From CAZSAL01 sp964604825 (GTDB lineage: Bacteria > Elusimicrobiota > Elusimicrobia > 2-01-FULL-59-12), in NCBI GenBank assembly GCA_964604825.1, contig CAZSAL010000037.1:1-27984 (forward strand): a stretch of DNA of 27,984 nt, read 5' to 3'. Position numbers and translations under genes: made by a program. The notes below the pieces were generated by a model. It worked only from the letters and a program-made list of their open reading frames with translations, was not told where the DNA came from and ran no database searches. Every line of letters starts with the position of its first letter. The first letter of the stretch is position 1. Positions 7,252-14,068 of the stretch are shown here, one piece after another.

Positions 7252-8568
7252 TTAATGCCCCCCGTTAAATCTTGCAAATAACATTTCGGACAGCCCTTCG
7301 CGCAACCGAGCTATGCCCATGCGGTTAATGATTTCTCCGGCGAAAGCGTTGATCAGAAGACGCTTCGCGGCGTCCCTGTCTATCCCGCGCGAACGCAGAT
7401 AAAAGAGCGAATCCGCGCTGATCTGTCCCACCGTGGCACCATGCTTGCATTTTACGTCGTTGGCGAATATTTTCAACTCCGGCTTTGTGTTGATTTTGGC
7501 GTCGTCCGACAACAGCAGATTCTTGTTGATCTGATAGGCGTCGGTCTTCTGGGCGTCAGGACGGACGATAATGTGTCCATCGAAAACTCCGTGGGATTGG
7601 CCGTCCAGGATGCCCTTGTAATATTCGTGGCTCTGGCAGTGAGGCTTTACGTGGTCGATCAGCGTATGAGTGTCCATGAGCTGCCTTCCGCTGGCCACAA
7701 AAAGGCCGTCCAGAGTGCCTTCCGCTCCCTCGCCGTTGAACACAACATTAATGTTGTTGCGTACCAGCGATCCTCCCAGAAGAACCGCATAGGAAAAAAA
7801 GCTGCTGGAACGTTCCTGTACAACCTGCATAGTGGCAATGTGATATGCCGTCGCGCTCTCCATTTCCATCTTGTAATGGTCCAGGCGCGCGTTTTCCCCC
7901 AGGCGCACTTCTGTGACAGCGTTGGATAAATAAACATTATTCGCGCTTTCACCATCCAGACCGGCATAAGTTTCGACAACTGTGGCTTTGCTGTCGCTAT
8001 CCGCATCGATAATAATCCGGGGATGAGACATCACTCCGGTCCCGGCTGAGATAAAAAAAAGATGGATTGGTTCTGCGCTCGAAAAGCCTGTTGATAAACG
8101 TATAAAGGCGCCGTCCGCAAAGTAAGCGGTGTTTAACGCAGTGAAGGGCTGCCGCACATCGGCAAGCAACCCCAGTGTCTTCTCTGTTTCCCTGTCTGAT
8201 GTTTGAAAAGCCTGGGCGAGCGGGCTGACATAGAGCCCCTGCATAGCCGGGACATTGGAAAGTTTGGGTGCGTAGCGGCCGTTTATAAAGACAAGCTGGA
8301 TCTTATCAGGAGCAGTCAGCGATATCCGCCGCAGGGCCGCAGGATCCACATCAGGTGCGGTATCCGCCATACGGAAGCGCGCCTCCGCAATCGGGGTGGG
8401 GTCTGTGAAGCGCCAGGCTTCCTGGTGCACGGTCGGGAATCCCGTTTCAGCAAAGCGGCGCAGGGCCAGCGCGCGCCGCTCCTTCAACCAGGGCAGGTTT
8501 CCCCCCACCAGGGTTTTGGCGGCGGATTCGTACTCGGATACGTAGTAATTTTCGACAGTTGTGACCAT
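7252..8568 (-). CDS. sufD: Fe-S cluster assembly protein SufD
   Basis: SufD pairs with SufB to form the scaffold on which SufC acts. The protein has 438 aa. The N-terminal region contains the helical ...RRALALRRFAETGFPTVHQEAWRFTDP motif that marks SufD, followed by the right-handed beta-helix core (residues about 120-375). The conserved histidine H376 lies in KCKHGATVG, matching the SufD histidine at the SufB-SufD interface, and SADSLFYLRSRGID follows. It is preceded by a family A palindrome that separates it from sufC (97 bp gap), and it ends directly at the sufU start. Confidence 0.96.
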   Translation of the reverse strand: MVTTVENYYVSEYESAAKTLVGGNLPWLKERRALALRRFAETGFPTVHQEAWRFTDPTPIAEARFRMADTAPDVDPAALRRISLTAPDKIQLVFINGRYAPKLSNVPAMQGLYVSPLAQAFQTSDRETEKTLGLLADVRQPFTALNTAYFADGAFIRLSTGFSSAEPIHLFFISAGTGVMSHPRIIIDADSDSKATVVETYAGLDGESANNVYLSNAVTEVRLGENARLDHYKMEMESATAYHIATMQVVQERSSSFFSYAVLLGGSLVRNNINVVFNGEGAEGTLDGLFVASGRQLMDTHTLIDHVKPHCQSHEYYKGILDGQSHGVFDGHIIVRPDAQKTDAYQINKNLLLSDDAKINTKPELKIFANDVKCKHGATVGQISADSLFYLRSRGIDRDAAKRLLINAFAGEIINRMGIARLREGLSEMLFARFNGGH

Positions 8569-8580
8569 GCGTTTGCTTTC

Positions 8581-8653
8581 GTCGTCCCGGCAATCTGTAG
8601 GCCGGGACCCATGAACCTTTTTTATTTGCGGCTGGATCCCGGCTAACGGATCG
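8581..8653. repeat. Palindromic element, family A copy 3 (CGTCCCGG subtype)
   Basis: The element has GTCGTCCCGG...CCGGGACCC as first hairpin and GGATCCCGGCTAACGGATCGCCGGGGAGAC as second, with an A/T-rich centre (ACCTTTTTTATTTGC). It fills the sufC-sufD gap, the only sizeable spacer within the core suf genes. Confidence 0.75.
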
Positions 8654-8665
8654 CCGGGGAGACGG

Positions 8666-9412
8666 CTACACTTCCTCTTCTATCCAGCCGTAGCCTCTCT
8701 TCTCAAGCTCCAGAGCGAGCTCCCTGCCGCCGGACTTCGCTATGCGCCCGTCAACCAGAACATGCACAAAATCAGGCTGGACATAATTCAAAAGGCGCTG
8801 ATAATGCGTTACCATGACCATAGCCCGGTCCCGGGAGCGCAGGGCATTAATGCCGCGCGACACGATCTGCAGCGCGTCAATGTCCAGCCCGGAGTCGGTT
8901 TCGTCCAGTACGGCCAGCTTCGGTTCGAGTACGGCCATCTGGAGAATTTCACTGCGCTTCTTTTCTCCGCCGGAGAATCCCTCGTTGACTGCGCGCGACA
9001 AAAGCGTCTGGTCGATTTCCACGAGCGCGGCTTTTTCCTTGATCCACTTCAGGAATTCCATGGCATCGAGCTCAGGCATCCCCCGGTATTTGCGCACGGC
9101 GTTAAGTGCGGTCTTCAAAAAGTAGTTGGTGGTCACTCCCGGGATTTCCACGGGATATTGGAAGGCCAGGAAAAGGCCTTCACACGCGCGCGCTTCCGGA
9201 GTCATCTCAAAAAGGTTTCTGCCGTTGAAGGTCGCTTCGCCTCCGGTAACTGCAAATCCGTCGCGGCCGGCAAGCACGTTCGCAAAAGTGCTCTTACCCG
9301 AGCCGTTGGGACCCATGATGGCGTGAACCTCCCCCGCTTTTACGGACAAATTAATACCCTGCAATATCGTTTTCCCGGCTATTCCGGCCTGTAGATTTTT
9401 AACTTCAAGCAT
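8666..9412 (-). CDS. sufC: Fe-S cluster assembly ATPase SufC
   Basis: SufC is the ABC-type ATPase of the SufBCD scaffold and works in the cytosol, not in transport. The 248-aa protein has Walker A GPNGSGKST at 34-42, the SufC-specific signature FSGGEKKRSEI at 146-156, Walker B with LDETDSGLD at 169-177 and the switch histidine H203 (MVTHYQRLL). FLAFQYPVEIPGV (81-93) is the SufC Q-loop segment. A GGGAG ribosome site precedes the ATG. It lies 27 bp after sufB and is separated from sufD by the family A palindrome. Confidence 0.98.
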   Translation of the reverse strand: MLEVKNLQAGIAGKTILQGINLSVKAGEVHAIMGPNGSGKSTFANVLAGRDGFAVTGGEATFNGRNLFEMTPEARACEGLFLAFQYPVEIPGVTTNYFLKTALNAVRKYRGMPELDAMEFLKWIKEKAALVEIDQTLLSRAVNEGFSGGEKKRSEILQMAVLEPKLAVLDETDSGLDIDALQIVSRGINALRSRDRAMVMVTHYQRLLNYVQPDFVHVLVDGRIAKSGGRELALELEKRGYGWIEEEV

Positions 9413-9439
9413 AAAGAAGACTCCCGTTCGCTATTTCCT

Positions 9440-10888
9440 TTATCCGACTGTTCCTTCCAGGTTTACGCTGAGCAGTTTCTGCGCTTCAACGGCAAATTCC
9501 ATGGGCAATTCCTTGAAGACCTGCCTGCAGAAACCGTTCACGATCATACCCACGGCGTCTTCAGCGGAAATGCCGCGCTGTTTACAGTAGAAAAGTTGGT
9601 CGTCGCCGATTTTCGAGGTTGTGGCCTCATGCTCCATCTGGGCGGTAGCATCGTTGACCTCCACATTGGGGAATGTGTGCGCGCCGCAGGTGTCGCTCAT
9701 CAGGAGCGAGTCGCACTGCGAGTAATTGCGCGCGCCTGTGGCCCCTTTGAGAATTTTTACCTGCCCGCGATAGGTGTTCTGCCCCCGGCCTGCGGAAATG
9801 CCTTTGGAAATGATCGTGCTGCGGGTGTTTTTCCCGACGTGAATCATTTTTGTGCCAGTGTCTGCCTGCTGGTAATTGTTCACGAGCGCTACGGAGTAGA
9901 ACTCGCCTGTGGAATTATCCCCCCGCAGGATGCAACTGGGATATTTCCAGGTGATGGCGGAACCAGTCTCCACCTGTGTCCAGGAAATCTTCGAGTTAAC
10001 GCCTTTGCACAGGCCGCGCTTGGTTACAAAATTATAGACCCCGCCCCTGCCGTTTTTATCTCCGGGATACCAGTTCTGGATCGTGGAATACTTTATTTGC
10101 GCGTTGTCTAGCGCAATCAGCTCCACTACGGCGGCGTGCAGCTGGTTTTCGTCGCGCATGGGCGCGGTGCAGCCTTCCAGGTAACTGACGTAAGAGTCTT
10201 CATCCGCGACAATGAGAGTGCGTTCGAATTGGCCTGTGTCGCGGGTGTTGATGCGGAAATAGGTGGAAAGCTCTACGGGACAGCGCACGCCTTTCGGGAT
10301 ATAGCAGAACGATCCGTCGCTGAATACCGCGGAATTCAGGGCGGCGAAGAAATTATCCTTTGAAGGGACGACGGTCCCGAGATATTTGCGCACCAGGTCC
10401 GGATGCTCGCGAACTGCTTCCGAAAAGGAGCAGAAAATAATTCCCTGTGCGTTGAGCTTTTCTTTGAAGGTCGTGGCGACTGAAACCGAGTCGATGATCG
10501 CATCCACCGCGATTCCGCTCAGGCGTTTCTGTTCTTCCAGGGATATGCCGAGCTTGTCGAATGTCCTGCGGATTTCAGGATCGATTTCGTCCAGGCTTTT
10601 CGGCGCCTGTCCCTTATTTTTGGGCGCGGCGTAATAGATGATGTCCTGGTAGTTGATCGGCGGATAGGTAACGTTCTGCCAGGCTGGTTCTTTCATTGTG
10701 AGCCAGTGGCGATAAGCGTTAAGGCGCCATTCCAGAAGCCATTCCGGTTCCTGCTTCTTGGCTGAAATCAGGCGGATGATATCTTCGCTTAAGCCATGCG
10801 GCGTTGTTTCGGTCTCAATAGGCGAAACAAAGCCCCATTTGTATTCGCTGTTTGTGATATTTTTTATAGCAGCATTTTTCTCGGCCAT
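9440..10888 (-). CDS. sufB: Fe-S cluster assembly scaffold SufB
   Basis: SufB is the main scaffold on which the cluster is assembled. At 482 aa it has the usual length. It shows the family sequence GISLEEQKRLSGIAVDAIIDSVSV, PSKDNFFAALNSAVFSDGSFCYIPKGV, YLEGCTAPM and the C-terminal EATTSKIGDDQLFYCKQRGIS. In the last, C435 matches the key scaffold cysteine of E. coli SufB (C405). It is the first gene of the operon: the ATG is preceded by GAGG four bases away and by an approximately 57-nt leader from the promoter described at 10955-10987. Confidence 0.98.
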   Translation of the reverse strand: MAEKNAAIKNITNSEYKWGFVSPIETETTPHGLSEDIIRLISAKKQEPEWLLEWRLNAYRHWLTMKEPAWQNVTYPPINYQDIIYYAAPKNKGQAPKSLDEIDPEIRRTFDKLGISLEEQKRLSGIAVDAIIDSVSVATTFKEKLNAQGIIFCSFSEAVREHPDLVRKYLGTVVPSKDNFFAALNSAVFSDGSFCYIPKGVRCPVELSTYFRINTRDTGQFERTLIVADEDSYVSYLEGCTAPMRDENQLHAAVVELIALDNAQIKYSTIQNWYPGDKNGRGGVYNFVTKRGLCKGVNSKISWTQVETGSAITWKYPSCILRGDNSTGEFYSVALVNNYQQADTGTKMIHVGKNTRSTIISKGISAGRGQNTYRGQVKILKGATGARNYSQCDSLLMSDTCGAHTFPNVEVNDATAQMEHEATTSKIGDDQLFYCKQRGISAEDAVGMIVNGFCRQVFKELPMEFAVEAQKLLSVNLEGTVG

Positions 10889-10954
10889 AAATCCTCATTT
10901 AAAGCAACAAAAATCCATTAAAGGGGTTCGCTAAGAAGAGAGCAAACAAATATT

Positions 10955-10987
10955 ATAATACCATACCCGACATGGTAAGTCAAGTAT
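10955..10987 (-). promoter_or_regulatory. suf operon promoter overlapped by an IscR-type operator
   Basis: On the minus strand, TTGACT (10983-10978) and TATTAT (10960-10955) are separated by 17 bases, a good sigma70-like promoter. The segment 10987-10963 reads ATACTTGAC, seven bases, GTCGGGTAT. The two halves form an inverted repeat (ATACyyGAC / GTCrrGTAT). The outer positions fit the known E. coli IscR type 1 consensus (ATASYYGACT...AGTCRRSTAT) at about 20 of 25 positions. The operator covers the -35 box and most of the spacer, so bound regulator should block RNA polymerase. The likely ligand is the Rrf2 protein encoded at 5781-6251. Confidence 0.82.
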
Positions 10988-10997
10988 ATGAAATAGG

Positions 10998-12086
10998 CTA
11001 TTTTCTAGATGTGTTTCTGTATATGAACAGCCAAGATGCCCTGCGGATTGCGGCTGTCTGATGGTTGGTGGTATAGTGGTCGCGTGCGGTCAGGGAAACA
11101 AAATAATATCCGGACCTGGCTTTTGCTGGCATGGACAGTTCAAAGCTGCCGGTTATTTTGTCCGGAAAAATATGAAAAGGGCGGCGTCCGAGTTTGTCTA
11201 CAATCATCTCCGCTGATTTCGGATCGTATTCCTGCCAGTTGATTATCCTACCGCTGATTTTATCCAGATGTCTGCGCACGCGTTCCCCGTCCTGAGGATT
11301 CAAATCCCCCACAGGCAGAGCGCTTTCATGAAAATATCTGGAAAATTCCCGCGCTCCCACGCCGCGCAGCACCAGCCTGCGATTCAAATGAAAGGCATCG
11401 GTCCGAATATCGACGTTCCCATCATCGCAGGTAACGGCGGCGTCATAGCCTGCCCGGCGCGTGCGTTCCACAACGCGCTGATCGTATCCGCCGTATGGAT
11501 AGGCCAGGAAACGTATACGGTGTCCGAGTTTGCCCTCGATGATTCCTTTTGACCTAACGAGCTCGGTATCAAGCCAGAAAAGGTAATCGTTCAGGTTCAT
11601 GGCTTTTGGAGGATTTGTCAGAAGCGGGTGCGTGAGCGAATGGCTTCCGATTTCCGCACCCGCACGGTTCATTTCGCGCAGCTCCTCCCAGGTCAGCGCG
11701 CTTTTATGCCGGGAAATAAACTGAGGGTAGACAAACAAGGTGACAGGGTAATGGTACTTCGCCAGTATCGGCCAGGCTTTTTCCCAGGCTGATTTATAAC
11801 CGTCGTCAATAGTGATAACTGCCGCTCTTTCGGGAACGTCGCCGCGGCCATGCAGATAATCAGAAAGCCGGGCCAGTGGAATGACCGTGATTTTCTGCAC
11901 TGCCAGAAAACGCATCTGCTCATCAAATACGCGGCTTGAAACCGTATAAGGGGTGATTTTCGGACTGTCGAATGTGTGGTAACAGAGGATTGTGATCGAA
12001 GGAGGTTCGGCTGGGATAATCAGTTTCCTGCGGCATCCTGCCGCCAGGAAAACCAGGCATATCAGATAGAGCTGTTTAATCTTTAT
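10998..12086 (-). CDS. Polysaccharide deacetylase, predicted lipoprotein, non-standard start
   Basis: This is a NodB-type (CE4) polysaccharide deacetylase, probably removing acetyl groups from cell-envelope or exopolysaccharide sugars. The first ATG (11915) would remove the conserved N-terminal strand. The frame is open upstream for 57 more codons to ATA at 12086, giving MKIKQLYLICLVFLAAGC: a lipoprotein signal with lipobox LAAG-C18. It is followed by ITILCYHTFDS with the family YH (36-37). Metal and catalytic residues are in TIDDGY (D94, D95) and HSLTH, and FLAYPYGGYD is present. Between the in-frame upstream stop and 11915 there is no ATG, GTG or TTG. The candidates are ATC, ATA or ATT near 12080-12089, overlapping the end of pilZ. 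Full length is about 362 aa. An ATG-to-ATA change, rare-codon initiation or an assembly error are all possible. Confidence 0.8.
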   Translation of the reverse strand: MKIKQLYLICLVFLAAGCRRKLIIPAEPPSITILCYHTFDSPKITPYTVSSRVFDEQMRFLAVQKITVIPLARLSDYLHGRGDVPERAAVITIDDGYKSAWEKAWPILAKYHYPVTLFVYPQFISRHKSALTWEELREMNRAGAEIGSHSLTHPLLTNPPKAMNLNDYLFWLDTELVRSKGIIEGKLGHRIRFLAYPYGGYDQRVVERTRRAGYDAAVTCDDGNVDIRTDAFHLNRRLVLRGVGAREFSRYFHESALPVGDLNPQDGERVRRHLDKISGRIINWQEYDPKSAEMIVDKLGRRPFHIFPDKITGSFELSMPAKARSGYYFVSLTARDHYTTNHQTAAIRRASWLFIYRNTSRK

Positions 12087-12432
12087 GATCGCGGACGAAG
12101 CGTTTTATGGCTGCGATATCTTTAGGGTCAGTGCCTTCGAACTTGAAGCCGATGGCGCATCGGGTGGGTTTCAGCGCCATGATATTAAGCGCGGTAGACC
12201 AGGCAACGACTGCGTTGGTGGAAATCTGCGATCTGGGAAACGAAATTGTGACTTTGACCTTTGTGCCTTCAGTCAGGAAAGTAGTTCCGGTAATGGCCAT
12301 GCCCTGTTCGTGGATATTCATGGTTTCGCATTGGAAAGCCTGAAATCCAATACCTTCCACACTCACAGACAACTTCATCGTCACGCGTTTAAGCTGTCTG
12401 CGTTCCTGCCCCTGTTCGGTATCCAGAACCAT
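12076..12432 (-). CDS. PilZ-domain protein
   Basis: PilZ domains bind cyclic di-GMP and control motility, exopolysaccharide or secretion. The 118-aa protein is a single domain. The RxxxR part of the binding site is R12-R16 (RRQLKR). The second motif reads N39-I-H-E-Q-G44, with histidine where the usual D/NxSxxG has serine, so nucleotide binding may be altered. A good ribosome site (AGAGGT) precedes ATG 12432, and a strong promoter lies upstream. The 3' end overlaps the deacetylase reading frame by 11 bp, suggesting co-expression: a c-di-GMP responsive protein with an envelope polysaccharide enzyme. Confidence 0.85.
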   Translation of the reverse strand: MVLDTEQGQERRQLKRVTMKLSVSVEGIGFQAFQCETMNIHEQGMAITGTTFLTEGTKVKVTISFPRSQISTNAVVAWSTALNIMALKPTRCAIGFKFEGTDPKDIAAIKRFVRDHKD

Positions 12433-12470
12433 AGCTACCTCTTTATCGTGGTATTGCCTGCCTAGTTTTG

Positions 12471-12499
12471 ATTTTACTCAGGGGCAAAAGACCTGTCAA
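12471..12499 (-). promoter_or_regulatory. Sigma70-like promoter for pilZ-deacetylase
   Basis: On the minus strand TTGACA (12499-12494), a 17-bp spacer and TAAAAT (12476-12471) give a near-consensus promoter. It lies about 40 bp upstream of the pilZ start. Confidence 0.75.
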
Positions 12500-12559
12500 A
12501 CCAGCGGAACTCCTCTACGAATCCGGCGTTTTTATTTATGGATGCAGAAAGAGGATAAG

Positions 12560-12751
12560 ATGTCACCAGACGATACTTTTACTGAATGGTTTGATGAATC
12601 TTCCGGGAGATACGTTTCGATCTCCGTTAGGGATGTGCTGGATCAAATTGCGTTCCTATCGAGGCTCCATCCAAAGCATATCGGCATAACCGCCAAAGCG
12701 ATTGAGGCGAGCATGAAGGACCGTCTCGATTCCGCATTTCAAAATAACTGA
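12560..12751 (+). CDS. Small protein of unknown function (63 aa)
   Basis: I do not recognise this family. The start ATG at 12560 has GAGG five bases upstream and is preferred over the in-frame ATG at 12542, which has none. The 63-aa product begins MSPDDTFTEWFDES and is soluble and mixed-charge. It has a helical middle (VRDVLDQIAFLSRLH) and no membrane segment or cysteine pairs. It is divergent from pilZ and lies 53 bp before the lytic transglycosylase on the same strand. The good ribosome site is the main reason to call it. Confidence 0.55.
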   Translation: MSPDDTFTEWFDESSGRYVSISVRDVLDQIAFLSRLHPKHIGITAKAIEASMKDRLDSAFQNN

Positions 12752-12804
12752 TAAATAATTTCAGCTCGGTGCAACCTTGTCTTGGAGAGGTGTGTCAAAC
12801 TGCC

Positions 12805-13443
12805 ATGTTTGCCGCGCCCTCGACGGGTCGGCTACCCCAGGATCCCGGACTTGCCAAACCAAACGCGCTGAGTGTGAAATTGGCCATGGCTTTCACATTG
12901 TGGGCCATATTGATGCCGGAGATTAACAGACTGCATGCTCCTGCGGTGGTCCTGCCCGTTCCCGCCTTAAAGCTGCATTTAGGAAGGCATCATCACAGCG
13001 CTTCCTATATTTACCTGGAAGGGCAATATGACCGGTTAATTGAGGAAGCGGCGGCGCGTAATGATTTAGACCCGCTCCTTATAAAGGCGATCATCTCCGT
13101 AGAATCGGAGTTCAACCCACACTGCATTTCTCCAGCGGGCGCCTGCGGACTTATGCAGCTTATGCCTTCGACAGCGCGCCTGCTCGGAGTCAAGAATATA
13201 TTTGATCCGAAAGAAAATATTTATGCAGGCGCAGAGCATTTTAAGGGCCTGATAAAGCGTTTTCACAGTCTAAAAGTCACTTTGGCTGCATACAATGCCG
13301 GCGAACTGCCGGTATTGCGCCACCACGGCATACCGCCGTACAGGGAAACGAGATGGTATGTCTACCGCGTTCTCCGCACGTACGAAACTTATCAGATTGA
13401 AGCTCAGATCCAGAACACCCATCCCGCGGAAAAATCAGCATAA
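12805..13443 (+). CDS. Membrane-anchored lytic transglycosylase (SLT/MltE-like domain)
   Basis: Lytic transglycosylases cleave the glycan strands of peptidoglycan. The SLT domain spans residues about 72-205. The catalytic glutamate is E100 in ISVESEFNP, followed by SPAGACGLMQLMPSTARLLGV (109-129) and the closing TLAAYNAGELPV (159-170). Residues 24-40 (VKLAMAFTLWAILMPEI) are hydrophobic after a lysine and would hold the protein in the inner membrane or act as a late signal. The start is uncertain: ATG 12805 has GGAGAGG but 14 bases away, the frame is open to GTG 12769, and a GTG near 12874 would place the hydrophobic segment at the N-terminus. The 212-aa form is given. A bidirectional hairpin follows. 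Confidence 0.88.
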   Translation: MFAAPSTGRLPQDPGLAKPNALSVKLAMAFTLWAILMPEINRLHAPAVVLPVPALKLHLGRHHHSASYIYLEGQYDRLIEEAAARNDLDPLLIKAIISVESEFNPHCISPAGACGLMQLMPSTARLLGVKNIFDPKENIYAGAEHFKGLIKRFHSLKVTLAAYNAGELPVLRHHGIPPYRETRWYVYRVLRTYETYQIEAQIQNTHPAEKSA

Positions 13444-13455
13444 ACACGAATGTAG

Positions 13456-13497
13456 GTGATCAAGCAAAAGCATTTGAATGCTTCCTGACTTGGTCAC
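13456..13497. terminator. Hairpin between convergent genes
   Basis: Outer stem GTGATCAAG (13456-13464) pairs with CTTGGTCAC (13489-13497), and inner stem AAGCATT-TG-AATGCTT (13468-13483) is perfect. TTTATT follows on the plus strand. It lies between the stop codons of two converging genes and could serve both, although the T tract is short. Confidence 0.6.
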
Positions 13498-13511
13498 TTT
13501 ATTGCGTTGAG

Positions 13512-13976
13512 TCAGTAGCCTGAACCTTCTATGCCGCGGGTGCCGGTATTTCCGATGATCCCGGAAGATCCTGTGCCGTTATTCTGACCGGCTACAGAAT
13601 TAGATGTGCCTACTGTGGCGGGTGGACCGGAAGGTCCATAACGTCCTGTTGAAGGCATCGCGCCTACTTCTCCGGAAACCTGTCCTGTCGGCGGTGCCGT
13701 GGTGTTGAAAGACGGAGAAATACCGTAACTTCCTGAATTGGGCACAATTCCCAAACCAGGAGCCACGGTGGAATTTGTGTCGTAAAGCGGTTGTCCGGAT
13801 CTTTCCGGGTTGCCGTTGATATCCGTCGAACCGCTGACAGGGAAATCCTGGTTTTCAGGAGCCTGATAACCTTGAAGCCCCTGCTCCCCGCGCACGGGAC
13901 GCGCACCAATCAGTACCAGGCCTGCGATTGATGCGAGAGTAATGATTTTCCAAAAATCTTCGTCTTCCATTGCCAT
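13512..13976 (-). CDS. Membrane-anchored Gly/Ser/Pro-rich protein of unknown function
   Basis: I do not recognise this family. The 154-aa product starts MAMEDEDFWK, has one membrane segment at about 10-24 (IITLASIAGLVLIGARP), and then a long low-complexity tail rich in G, S, P, T and N. Short related units recur (NSGSYGISPS, STGRYGPSGP, TGSSGIIGNTGTRG). The acidic N-terminus before the hydrophobic segment suggests a type II-like anchor rather than a cleaved signal. No clear ribosome site is seen, and translation may start at the first or third codon. It is divergent from the IPT-repeat gene, sharing a 92-bp intergenic region. Low-complexity tails can arise by chance in open frames, so the call is moderate. 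Confidence 0.55.
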   Translation of the reverse strand: MAMEDEDFWKIITLASIAGLVLIGARPVRGEQGLQGYQAPENQDFPVSGSTDINGNPERSGQPLYDTNSTVAPGLGIVPNSGSYGISPSFNTTAPPTGQVSGEVGAMPSTGRYGPSGPPATVGTSNSVAGQNNGTGSSGIIGNTGTRGIEGSGY

Positions 13977-14012
13977 TTGTTAGACAAACCAATAAACCGG
14001 GGGGTTGCATGC

Positions 14013-14026
14013 GTGCGAATTCGCAC
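14013..14026. promoter_or_regulatory. Perfect 14-bp palindrome in a divergent promoter region
   Basis: The sequence GTGCGAATTCGCAC is a perfect palindrome midway between two divergent genes (starts at 13976 and 14069). It could be an operator for a dimeric regulator. No matching regulator is identified. Confidence 0.35.
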
Positions 14027-14068
14027 CGGTGTAACTTTCTTCTTCAGATGAGTGTCTAAGGCTTGCCC

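Noticed and set aside
8762..9394. Plus-strand frame of 210 aa opposite sufC
   Set aside because: It is a shadow of the sufC gene, whose Walker motifs are intact.
12468..12689. Plus-strand frame of 73 aa overlapping the 63-aa gene
   Set aside because: The competing frame at 12560 has a well-placed GAGG site; this one has none and starts inside the pilZ promoter.
14063..14068. TTG start for the IPT-repeat protein
   Set aside because: ATG 14069 gives a cleaner signal peptide and better distance to AAGG.
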